Assembly: GCA_965198905.1 (NCBI GenBank) | Contig: OZ240678.1 | Location: 1,798,001 to 1,862,000, forward strand | Direction of reading: 5' to 3' | From: CAHJWH01 sp965198905 | GTDB taxonomy: Bacteria > Pseudomonadota > Alphaproteobacteria > Caulobacterales > Caulobacteraceae | DNA: 64,000 nt | Shown: piece by piece, positions 49,294 to 56,318 of the stretch | Numbering within the stretch: the first letter of the stretch is position 1 | Layout of the letters: every line of letters starts with the position of its first letter | Program-made: the position numbers and the translations under genes | Notes under the pieces: generated by a model | The model's database searches: none | Told to the model about the DNA's origin: nothing | The model's input: the letters and a program-made list of their open reading frames with translations, nothing else

Positions 49294-50785
49294 CCCAAGG
49301 CTCGCAGAGGTCGTCGGCCTCTGCGCCGCCACGGCCCTGGCCGGCTGCGCGGTCGGACCTGACTTCAAGCGGCCTGCAGCGCCGGTCGTCGCCCGCTACG
49401 CCATGGCCGGAGACGACGTCCCCAGGGCCGAACGGGTCGAACTGGGCGCGGAAGTGACGCAATCCTGGTGGAGCGCCTTCCACTCCCCGGCTCTGGACGC
49501 GCTGATGCGCCAAGCCCTGGCCGGCAACCCGTCGCTGCAGTCCACCGACGCCCTGCTCGGCGAGGCGCGCCAGGAGCTGGCCATCGCCCATGGCCGCCAG
49601 CTTCCCCAGGCCGACTTGTCCCTGGGGCTCGAGCGCCAGCGGCTGAACTTCGCGACGCTGGGGCTCAATCCGTCCAGCTTCCCGGGCGTGAACAACAACC
49701 CCACGATCAACCTCTATTCGGTGGGGGCGACGGTCTCCTATGCGCTGGACGTGTTCGGGGAGCAGCGCCGCAACGCCGAATCGGCCGAGGCCCGGGTGGA
49801 GGCCCAGAGCCACCAGCTCGACGCCGCCTATCTGACCCTGACCGGCCAGATCGCCGTCCAGGCCGCCGTCATCGCCGCCGTCCACGCCGAGGTGGACGCG
49901 GTGGACGGCATGCTGGAGGCCGACCGGCGCGACATCGCGCTCGTGCGCAGCGCCCAGCGCGTCGGCGGCGTGGCGGAGGAGGCGCGGGTCAACGCCGACG
50001 CGCAGAGCGCGGTGGACGCCGCCTTCCTGCCGCCGCTGCAGCAACAGCTGGCCCAGGCGCGCCATGCGCTTGCGGAGCTGGAGGGCCAGTCGCCGGGGAG
50101 CTATACGCCGCCGGACTTCACCCTGGCCGACCTGCCGTTTCCCGCCGCCTTGCCGGTCAGCGTGCCGGCGGAGCTGGTGCGCCAGCGCCCCGACATCTTG
50201 CAGGCGGAAGCCACGCTACACGCCGCCACCGCCTTCATCGGCGTGCAGACGGCCAAGCTGTACCCCAACATCAACCTGACTGCGGCCCTGACCCAGAGCG
50301 CGCTGATCCCGGGGACCTTCTTCGACTACGCCGCCACCGCCTATACGCTGGGGGCCGGCCTCACCCAGCCCCTGTTCCACGGCGGCCAGCTGAGGGCGCA
50401 GCGGCGCGAGGCGATCGAGGCGGCGCGGGCGCGTCAGGCCGATTACCAGAGCGTGGTGCTGCGCGCCTTCACCCAAGTCGCCGACCTGCTGGCCGCCCTC
50501 GCCCATGACGAGGACGCCATCGCCGCCCAGCAGCATTCCCTGGCGTCGGCCCAGGCCACGCTGCGGCTCGACATGGACGCCTATCGCGAGGGCGGCCAGG
50601 GCCTGCTGCCGGTGGTGGACGCCCAGCGCCAGGTCAACGTGGCCACCTATCGCCTGACCCAGGCCTCGGCCCAGCGCTACCTGGACGCCATCCAGCTGTT
50701 CGTCGCCACCGGCCGGGGCTGGACGCCGCCGTCGCCTGGACCGATGGCCGAGGGGCGCGGCGGCGGGCGCGGGGGTGCGCCCTAG
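49280..50785 (+). CDS. RND/MFS efflux outer membrane lipoprotein, NodT family
   Basis: TolC-like outer membrane channel of 501 residues. The signal peptide ends in the lipobox LAGC (Cys near 22) followed by AVGPDFKRP, the standard NodT start. Two OEP repeats carry long coiled-coil helices (ALMRQALAGNPSLQSTDALL, ALDVFGEQRRNAESAEARVE, SALIPGTFFDYAATAYTLGA). The ATG overlaps the permease gene by 14 bases, completing an emrA-emrB-nodT operon. Confidence 0.95.
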   Translation: MRWSSPRLAEVVGLCAATALAGCAVGPDFKRPAAPVVARYAMAGDDVPRAERVELGAEVTQSWWSAFHSPALDALMRQALAGNPSLQSTDALLGEARQELAIAHGRQLPQADLSLGLERQRLNFATLGLNPSSFPGVNNNPTINLYSVGATVSYALDVFGEQRRNAESAEARVEAQSHQLDAAYLTLTGQIAVQAAVIAAVHAEVDAVDGMLEADRRDIALVRSAQRVGGVAEEARVNADAQSAVDAAFLPPLQQQLAQARHALAELEGQSPGSYTPPDFTLADLPFPAALPVSVPAELVRQRPDILQAEATLHAATAFIGVQTAKLYPNINLTAALTQSALIPGTFFDYAATAYTLGAGLTQPLFHGGQLRAQRREAIEAARARQADYQSVVLRAFTQVADLLAALAHDEDAIAAQQHSLASAQATLRLDMDAYREGGQGLLPVVDAQRQVNVATYRLTQASAQRYLDAIQLFVATGRGWTPPSPGPMAEGRGGGRGGAP

Positions 50786-50848
50786 CGCCGTCTCCTCGCG
50801 CCTGCGCGCCTGGGCTATGCAGATTTGAAGCGGTTGGGGGGGAACGAC

Positions 50849-51433
50849 ATGCATGCGACCGGGCCGACGCCGTCGTATCTGATCACCCTGGTCGTGGTCG
50901 CCGGGGTCTGGGGCCTGCGGCTGTGGCGGATGCGGGGCGCGGCGCGCAAGGACCGCAGGCTGCGGCTTGAGTTCATGTGGATCACGCCGGCGCTGATGGT
51001 GCTCGGCGCCGTGGTCCTGCTGTCCTCCACGCCTCCCCGAGGGCTTGAGTGGCTATGGATGGTGGTGATCCTGGCGGCGGGCGCGGGGCTGGGTTGGGTG
51101 CGGGGCGGGTTGATCCCGATCACGGTCGATCCGCAGACCCACCTGCTGAACACCCGCACCTCCCCCGCCGCCATGGCCTTCCTGGTGGTCCTGCTGGGGG
51201 TCCGCTACGGCGCCCGGGCTCTGCTCGCCGAGCAGCAGGCCAGCCTGCACATTGCGACGGCCCTGATCACCGACGGCTTCGTGCTGTTCGCCGCGGGCCT
51301 GTTCGGCGTCTCCCGGCTGGAGATGTGGCTGCGGGCCCGGCGGCTGCTGGCGGCGGCCCGGCGGCAGGGAGCCGCCCAGGACGCGGCCCCCGACCGTCTG
51401 GTCGGCTCCCCTTGGGGAACGACGCCGCCGTGA
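50849..51433 (+). CDS. CcdC-like membrane protein (DUF1453)
   Basis: 194 residues with about five membrane helices. ITLVVVAGVWGLRLWRMRG, LEFMWITPALMVLGAVVLL, GAGLGWVRGGLIPITVDPQ and PAAMAFLVVLLGVRYGARAL match the CcdC/DUF1453 layout, function unknown. I start it at MHATGPTPSY (50849) with a G-rich ribosome site 7 bases upstream rather than at the TTG at 50825. It overlaps the following cation diffusion facilitator gene by GTGA, so the two are coupled. Confidence 0.82.
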   Translation: MHATGPTPSYLITLVVVAGVWGLRLWRMRGAARKDRRLRLEFMWITPALMVLGAVVLLSSTPPRGLEWLWMVVILAAGAGLGWVRGGLIPITVDPQTHLLNTRTSPAAMAFLVVLLGVRYGARALLAEQQASLHIATALITDGFVLFAAGLFGVSRLEMWLRARRLLAAARRQGAAQDAAPDRLVGSPWGTTPP

Positions 51434-52440
51434 CCCGCGAGGTCTTGCAGGGCCGGGCGGCGAAGCTCCTGCCCCTGGCGGGCGCGGCGGCGACCCGGCG
51501 GGTGGCCTGGCTCTCGGTCGGACTGGCGATCTTCCTGTCGCTGCTGAAGCTCGGCGGCTGGTGGATCAGCGGGTCGGTGGGCGTGCTGGCCTCCCTCGCC
51601 GATTCCGGCCTGGACCTGGTGGCGGCGGTCGGCACGCTGACGGCGCTTCGCCTGGCCATCACCGCGCCGGACGCCGAGCACCGCTACGGCCACGGCAAGG
51701 CGGAGGCCTTCGCCAGCCTGCTCCAGGCCGCCCTGGTGTTCGCCGCCGCCGCCGGCATCGGGTGGGAGGCGGCCTTGCGGCTGATCCATCCCGTAGCGCT
51801 GCATACCGAGGCGGCGGCCCTGGCCGTCACGGCGATCTCCACGGTCCTCGCCGGCGCCCTGGTGATCGCCCAGACCCGGGTGCTGGCCCAGACCCGCTCC
51901 GCCGCCATCGAGGGCGACCGCGCCCACTACCTGGCCGATGTGGGCGCCAACATCGTCGCCTTCATCGGCATAGGCGCCGCGGCGGCGCTGCACGCCCCGC
52001 GGGCGGACGCGGGTGCGGGCCTGCTCGTCTCGGCCTGGCTGCTCTGGGGGGCGTTCAACCTGCTGCGCATCTCCGCCGACACCTTGATGGACCGCGAACT
52101 GGAGGGCGAGGAGCGCGAAACCTTGGTGGAGCTGATCCTGCGCGATCCGCAGGTGTTCAATATCCAGGACCTGCGCACCCGCTCGTCCGGGCCGATCGTG
52201 CACATCCAGGCCCACGTCGCCATGGACCCGCGCCACACGGTGGAGGCGGCGCACCACATCCTGGTGGAGGCCGAGAACCGCATCCTGGCGCGCTTCCCCG
52301 CCGCCGACATCATGCTGCAGCCCGACCCCCAGGGCCGCGCCGAGCCCCACAGCGGCGCCTTCGCCACCGCGGTTCGCCAGGGCCCCGCCGGCCTGCCGGA
52401 GGTGACGCGCGACCCAGGCGCGCCGAGGGACGGGCCATGA
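51430..52440 (+). CDS. Cation diffusion facilitator (FieF-like)
   Basis: Exports divalent metal ions (Zn, Fe, Mn or similar) in exchange for protons. 336 residues with six membrane helices: LSVGLAIFLSLLKLGGWWIS, ASLADSGLDLVAAVGTLTAL (helix 2 Asp site), HRYGHGKAEAFASLLQAALV (family signature), EGDRAHYLADVGANIVAFIG (helix 5 His/Asp site), and a C-terminal ferredoxin-like domain with DPQVFNIQDLRTRSSGPIVH and HVAMDPRHTVEAAHHI. Start is the GTG at 51430. Probably the last gene of the efflux operon. Confidence 0.93.
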   Translation: MTREVLQGRAAKLLPLAGAAATRRVAWLSVGLAIFLSLLKLGGWWISGSVGVLASLADSGLDLVAAVGTLTALRLAITAPDAEHRYGHGKAEAFASLLQAALVFAAAAGIGWEAALRLIHPVALHTEAAALAVTAISTVLAGALVIAQTRVLAQTRSAAIEGDRAHYLADVGANIVAFIGIGAAAALHAPRADAGAGLLVSAWLLWGAFNLLRISADTLMDRELEGEERETLVELILRDPQVFNIQDLRTRSSGPIVHIQAHVAMDPRHTVEAAHHILVEAENRILARFPAADIMLQPDPQGRAEPHSGAFATAVRQGPAGLPEVTRDPGAPRDGP

Positions 52441-52500
52441 CGCGGTGGCGAGGGGCGCCGCCAAGCCGGTCGTCTGCAGACCACCCTACGACATGATCCC

Positions 52501-53307
52501 CTACATCAGGGTCGTCCGGCCGCCCTCGACACCGGCCCCAGTCCCGCAGACCTGACAGGCGGGGTCGGGCGACAGGCGCACGGTGCGCGTCTCGCCCGCC
52601 AGCGCGTCGTAGATCAGCAGGCGGCCCGCGAGCGGGGTCCCTGCGTCCGCGATCCATTTCACCGCCTCAAGCGCCATCATCGCCCCGATCACGCCGGCCA
52701 GCGCCCCCACCACGCCCACCCGGGCGCAGGTCTCGGCGCCCGGCGGGATTTCCGGCGTCAGGCAGCGGTAGCAGGGCTGGCGCTCGGCCGGCGGACGGCT
52801 GCGGGTGAGGCCGGCGGCGAACACCCCCACTTGACCGGTCCAGCGCTCGATGGCGCCGGAGACCAGCGGCCGACCCGCCTCTACGCAGGCGGCGTTGACC
52901 GCGAAGCGGACGGCGAAATCGTCGGTCCCATCGAGCACCAGGTCGTAGGCCTGCACCAGGGCGCGCGCGTTCGAAGGATCGAGCATGACGGGGTGCGGCT
53001 CCAGCCCCACCTCCGGGTTCAGCCCCGCCAGCCGCTCCGCCGCCGCCTCCACCTTGGGCCGACCGATGTCCGAGGTAGCGTAGATGGTCTGGCGCTGCAG
53101 GTTGGACAGGCTGACCGTATCGCCATCCACCAGGCCCAGGGTCCCCACCCCCGCCGCCGCCAGCATGGGCGCCGCGACGCTGCCCAGCCCCCCCATGCCC
53201 ACCAGCAGCACGCGGGCGGCCTTCAGCTTCTGCTGCCCCGGGCCGCCGATCTCGCGCAGCACCAGGTGGCGGGCGTAGCGCTCCACCTCGGAGTCTGAGA
53301 ACGCCAC
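52501..53307 (-). CDS. MoeB/ThiF-family adenylyltransferase (HesA type)
   Basis: Activates the C-terminal Gly of a ubiquitin-like sulfur carrier (MoaD or ThiS) with ATP. 268 residues: FSDSEVERYARHLVLREIGG then GQQKLKAARVLLVGMGGLGS (nucleotide loop), DTVSLSNLQRQTIYATSDIG, DLVLDGTDDFAVRFAVNAAC, and two zinc CxxC pairs (CYRC and CQVC). No rhodanese domain is attached. I chose the GTG at 53307, preceded by GGGAGG at 8 bases; an ATG at 53361 would leave only 12 bases to the divergent hslV. Whether the partner is MoaD or ThiS cannot be told here. Confidence 0.92.
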   Translation of the reverse strand: MAFSDSEVERYARHLVLREIGGPGQQKLKAARVLLVGMGGLGSVAAPMLAAAGVGTLGLVDGDTVSLSNLQRQTIYATSDIGRPKVEAAAERLAGLNPEVGLEPHPVMLDPSNARALVQAYDLVLDGTDDFAVRFAVNAACVEAGRPLVSGAIERWTGQVGVFAAGLTRSRPPAERQPCYRCLTPEIPPGAETCARVGVVGALAGVIGAMMALEAVKWIADAGTPLAGRLLIYDALAGETRTVRLSPDPACQVCGTGAGVEGGRTTLM

Positions 53308-53322
53308 CCAGATCGCCTCCCG

Positions 53323-53351
53323 CTTGACCGCATCCCATCGCCCCGCCACAT
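53323..53351 (+). promoter_or_regulatory. Candidate heat-shock (sigma-32-type) promoter of hslV
   Basis: CTTGACC (53323-53329) and CCACAT (53346-53351) are 16 bases apart and lie 22 bases before the hslV start. This resembles the CTTG-rich -35 of alphaproteobacterial sigma-32 promoters, and hslVU is a classic heat-shock operon; the -10 match is weak. Confidence 0.35.
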
Positions 53352-53373
53352 GCCGGGCCATGAGGAATGCGCA

Positions 53374-53919
53374 ATGAGCGAGGCTCCTACACCCGGCTGG
53401 CGCGGCACGACCATCCTGGCGGTGAAGAAGGGTGATCGCACCGTCATCGCCGGCGACGGCCAGGTCTCCATGGGCGCCACCATCGTCAAGGCCAACGCCC
53501 GCAAGGTCCGAAGGCTCGCCGGCGGCAAGGTGGTGGCGGGCTTCGCCGGGGCCACGGCGGACGCCTTCACCCTGCTGGAGCGGCTGGAGCAGAAGCTGGA
53601 GGCCCATCCCGAGCAGTTCGCGAGAGCCTGCGTCGAGCTGGCCAAGGACTGGCGCACCGATCGCTACCTGCGCCGGCTGGACGCCATGATGATCGCCGCA
53701 GACGCCACGTCGGTGTTCACCATTACCGGCGCGGGCGATGTGCTGGAGCCCGAATCCGGCATCGCCGCCATCGGCTCAGGCGGTCCCTATGCGCTGGCGG
53801 CGGCGCGGGCGCTCAAGGACTTCGACCTAGATGCGGAAGAGATTGCAAGGCGCGCGATGGCGATCGCTGCGGATATCTGCGTTTATTCCAACACCAATGT
53901 GGTGATAGAGGCGCTCTGA
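53374..53919 (+). CDS. hslV: ATP-dependent protease subunit HslV (ClpQ)
   Basis: Proteolytic core of the HslUV heat-shock protease. 181 residues. The chain starts MSEAPTPGWRGTTILAVKKG, so processing should expose Thr12 as the catalytic N-terminus; GDGQVSMGATIVKANARKVR and GFAGATADAFTLLERLE follow as in the family, and IAAIGSGGPYALAAARAL near the end is the conserved Gly loop. GAGGAA lies 6 bases before the ATG. The unfoldase hslU follows after a small convergent gene. Confidence 0.97.
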   Translation: MSEAPTPGWRGTTILAVKKGDRTVIAGDGQVSMGATIVKANARKVRRLAGGKVVAGFAGATADAFTLLERLEQKLEAHPEQFARACVELAKDWRTDRYLRRLDAMMIAADATSVFTITGAGDVLEPESGIAAIGSGGPYALAAARALKDFDLDAEEIARRAMAIAADICVYSNTNVVIEAL

Positions 53920-53923
53920 TGGA

Positions 53924-54145
53924 TTAAAAAAACGTCTTGGTAATCAGAGCGACAATCCCCGCCACCACCAATCCCACCATCCACTTGAGTAGCGCCAAAT
54001 CCGCGTCCACTTTCGCGAAGTCCGCGTCCACCTTGTTGAAGCGGTTGTCGTAACTCGCAAGCGCTTGAGCGGCGCGAGCGGCTTTGTCCTCCGGCGCTCC
54101 TGCGGCGAGCAGTGCGTCATAGACTTCGGTGACCATCATGGTCAT
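53924..54145 (-). CDS. Small coiled-coil membrane protein, 73 residues
   Basis: Begins MTMMVTEVYDALLAAGAPED, has a heptad-rich middle (NRFNKVDADFAKVDADLALL) and one C-terminal membrane helix (WMVGLVVAGIVALITKTFF). The pattern resembles DUF1640/CCDC90-like tail-anchored proteins that often occur beside toxin or phage genes, but it is too short for a firm call. GGAG lies 8 bases upstream of the ATG chosen; the frame opens at 54232. It interrupts hslV and hslU on the opposite strand, which is unusual for a normally compact operon. Confidence 0.7.
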   Translation of the reverse strand: MTMMVTEVYDALLAAGAPEDKAARAAQALASYDNRFNKVDADFAKVDADLALLKWMVGLVVAGIVALITKTFF

Positions 54146-54226
54146 GGACGCATCTCCGAGTTCAGCCGCCTTACTCAATCTGAGCGGCTGACGCCATTCA
54201 TGCAAGCGTCCACAACCGAAGACACG

Positions 54227-54254
54227 TTGCACCTACCGCCCGCCACGCTATGTG
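54227..54254 (+). promoter_or_regulatory. Candidate promoter for hslU with leaderless start
   Basis: TTGCAC (54227-54232) and TATGTG (54249-54254) are 16 bases apart. Transcription would start near 54261, one base before the hslU ATG at 54262, and no Shine-Dalgarno is visible there. Confidence 0.4.
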
Positions 54255-54261
54255 GCCTCGC

Positions 54262-55575
54262 ATGACCGAATTCTCCCCCCGCGAGATCGTCTCCGAACTC
54301 GATCGTTTCATCGTCGGCCACACCGAGGCCAAGCGTGCGGTGGCCATTGCGCTGCGCAACCGCTGGCGCCGCCGGCGGCTGGCCGACGATCTGATCGACG
54401 AGGTGACGCCCAAGAACATCCTGATGATCGGGCCCACCGGCGTCGGCAAGACCGAAATCGCGCGCCGTCTCGCCAGGCTCGCCCAGGCGCCGTTCCTGAA
54501 GGTGGAGGCCACCAAGTTCACCGAGGTCGGCTATGTCGGCCGCGACGTGGACCAGATCATGCGCGACCTGGTCGAGGTCGCCATCGGCCAGGTGCGCGAA
54601 CGCCGCCAGGCCGGCGTCAAGGCCCGCGCCGAGGGCGCCGCCGAAGAGCGCCTGCTCGACGCCCTGGTCGGCGCGACCGCCCAACCCTCCACCCGCGACA
54701 CCTTCCGGAAGAAGCTGCGCTCGGGCGAGCTTGACGACAAGGAGGTGGAGCTGACGCTGCCCGACACCGGCGGTGCGTCGCCCATGTTCGACATCCCAGG
54801 GCAGCCCGGGGCGTCCATGGGGGTGATGAACATCTCCGACATGATGTCCAAGGCCTTCGGCGGCCGCACCAAGACCGCCAAGACCACGGTGAAAGACGCC
54901 TGGCGCCCGCTGATCGCCGAGGAGGGCGAGAAGCTGGTCGACCAGGAGGCCCTGACCCGGGAGGCGATCGAGCTGACCGAGAACGCCGGCATCGTCTTCA
55001 TCGACGAGATCGACAAGGTGGCGGTGGCCAGCGAACGCCGCTCCGGCGGCGGCGACGTCAGCCGCGAGGGGGTCCAGCGCGACCTGCTCCCGCTGATCGA
55101 GGGCACCACCGTCTCCACCAAACACGGCCCGGTGAAGAGCGACCACGTGCTGTTCATCGCGTCCGGCGCCTTCCACGTCTCAAAACCCTCCGACCTGCTG
55201 CCGGAGCTTCAGGGCCGCCTGCCGATCCGGGTGGAGCTGAAGGCGCTGAGCCTGGCCGACATGCGCCGCATCCTGACCGAACCGGAAGCCAACCTGATCC
55301 GCCAGCACCAGGCCCTGCTGGCCACCGAAGGCGTGACGCTGGAGTTCAGCGAGGAGGCCATCGACGCGCTCGCCGAATGCGCCGTGGCGGTGAACGCCAG
55401 CGTGGAGAACATCGGCGCGCGCAGGCTTCAGACCGTGCTGGAGAAGGTGGTCGAGACCCTCAGCTTCGACGCCGCTGACAAGACCGGCGAAACCGTCCGG
55501 ATCGAGGCCGCCGACGTGCGCGAGCGTGTCGGCGAGCTGGCCCAGAACGCCGACCTGTCGCGCTTCATCCTGTAG
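54262..55575 (+). CDS. hslU: ATP-dependent unfoldase subunit HslU (ClpY)
   Basis: AAA+ ring ATPase that unfolds substrates for HslV. 437 residues: start MTEFSPREIVSELDRFIVGH, Walker A GPTGVGKTEIAR, an intermediate domain (about 105-240), Walker B IVFIDEIDKVA, sensor 1 ASGAFH and arginine-finger region LQGRLPIRVEL, C-terminus ending in the HslV-binding tail LSRFIL. The ATG at 54262 gives the family N-terminus; an ATG at 54250 adds four residues. No ribosome site is seen, see the promoter entry. Confidence 0.97.
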   Translation: MTEFSPREIVSELDRFIVGHTEAKRAVAIALRNRWRRRRLADDLIDEVTPKNILMIGPTGVGKTEIARRLARLAQAPFLKVEATKFTEVGYVGRDVDQIMRDLVEVAIGQVRERRQAGVKARAEGAAEERLLDALVGATAQPSTRDTFRKKLRSGELDDKEVELTLPDTGGASPMFDIPGQPGASMGVMNISDMMSKAFGGRTKTAKTTVKDAWRPLIAEEGEKLVDQEALTREAIELTENAGIVFIDEIDKVAVASERRSGGGDVSREGVQRDLLPLIEGTTVSTKHGPVKSDHVLFIASGAFHVSKPSDLLPELQGRLPIRVELKALSLADMRRILTEPEANLIRQHQALLATEGVTLEFSEEAIDALAECAVAVNASVENIGARRLQTVLEKVVETLSFDAADKTGETVRIEAADVRERVGELAQNADLSRFIL

Positions 55576-55580
55576 CTCTT

Positions 55581-55722
55581 CTCCCTCCCCTCCAGGGGGA
55601 GGGTCGGGGTGGGGCGGGTGCACGACGGGTTCGGGGAGAGAGCGCGAGGCGCCTCGCGCGCCCTTCCCTCCGCCGCAGCGCCTGATCCCCACCCTTTCCC
55701 TCCCCCTTGAGCGGAGGGAAAG
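55581..55722. repeat. Palindromic repeat, family B, after hslU
   Basis: Outer arms ctccctcccctccaggggga and ccctcccccttgagcggagg, with tcggggtgggg and ccccacccttt inside. It begins 6 bases after the hslU stop and may act as a 3' structure or terminator for both convergent genes. Confidence 0.85.
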
Positions 55723-55732
55723 AGGCGCCAGG

Positions 55733-56260
55733 CTAGCTCCCCGTGGGCGGCGGGGTCCTGCGGCAGTCGCGGTCGAGCAGCGAGGCCAGGTCCATGCCGT
55801 CCAGATAGTCGCCGGGAACCACCGTCTGGCCGATCACCATGCGCACCGGACCCTGGGGTCCGGGGAACTGGATCGGGCCGAGCGCCGACCAGCCGCCGTT
55901 CGGCTCCGGCCGGAAGTCCGCGCATAGCGGCGAGGGCAGGCGCGCATAGATCGGCGGCGTGGCGGGCGGGATGCCGGGGAAGCCCTGACCCGTGGTCTGG
56001 GCGGCGGCTGCGGCGGGGTCGAGCGGCGCGCGCGGGGTCCCGGCGCTCTGCAGGCTGGACTGGCTGTTGCCGGCGCCGTCCGGTGCGAGGGGGCGCGGCG
56101 GGCGGGTCTGGGCTTGGGCTTGGGCGGTCGACAGCGCCAGGCACGCCGAGGCCACAGCTAGCGAGACCGCTCGCCAGCTTTGCCGGGGTGCGTCCTTCGA
56201 GACGCCCCTTTGGGGCTCCTCAGGATGACGAAGGATGCTGATTTCGTTGACGTTCGTCAT
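55733..56260 (-). CDS. Hypothetical secreted protein, 175 residues
   Basis: The hydrophobic stretch AVSLAVASACLALSTAQAQA looks like the core of a signal peptide with cleavage after AQA. The mature part is Pro/Ala-rich (LPSPLCADFRPEPNGGWSAL, GPIQFPGPQGPVRMVIGQTV) with two cysteines and no known domain. The most likely start, ATG at 56260, and the next about 20 codons come from a composite palindromic repeat, giving an abnormally long N-region for a signal peptide; a shorter start at an internal GTG is possible. Function unknown. Confidence 0.6.
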   Translation of the reverse strand: MTNVNEISILRHPEEPQRGVSKDAPRQSWRAVSLAVASACLALSTAQAQAQTRPPRPLAPDGAGNSQSSLQSAGTPRAPLDPAAAAAQTTGQGFPGIPPATPPIYARLPSPLCADFRPEPNGGWSALGPIQFPGPQGPVRMVIGQTVVPGDYLDGMDLASLLDRDCRRTPPPTGS

Positions 56261-56300
56261 GCTGAGGAAGGCTCCGCAGGAGACTGTCTCGAAGCACGCA
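56190..56300. repeat. Composite palindromic repeat at the start of a gene
   Basis: On the minus strand it reads gccttcctcagcatgacgaa and then cgtcatcctgaggagcccca with cgtctcgaaggacgca, the same two-part unit as in the nusA-ylxR gap. The ATG in it is the probable start codon of the gene ending at 55733. Confidence 0.85.
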
Positions 56301-56318
56301 GCGCCAGAGCCGGCACCC

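Noticed and set aside
53308..53607. Longer start for the MoeB-like protein reaching into hslV
   Set aside because: It would overlap the divergent hslV gene; similarity to the family begins at the GTG at 53307, which has a good ribosome site.
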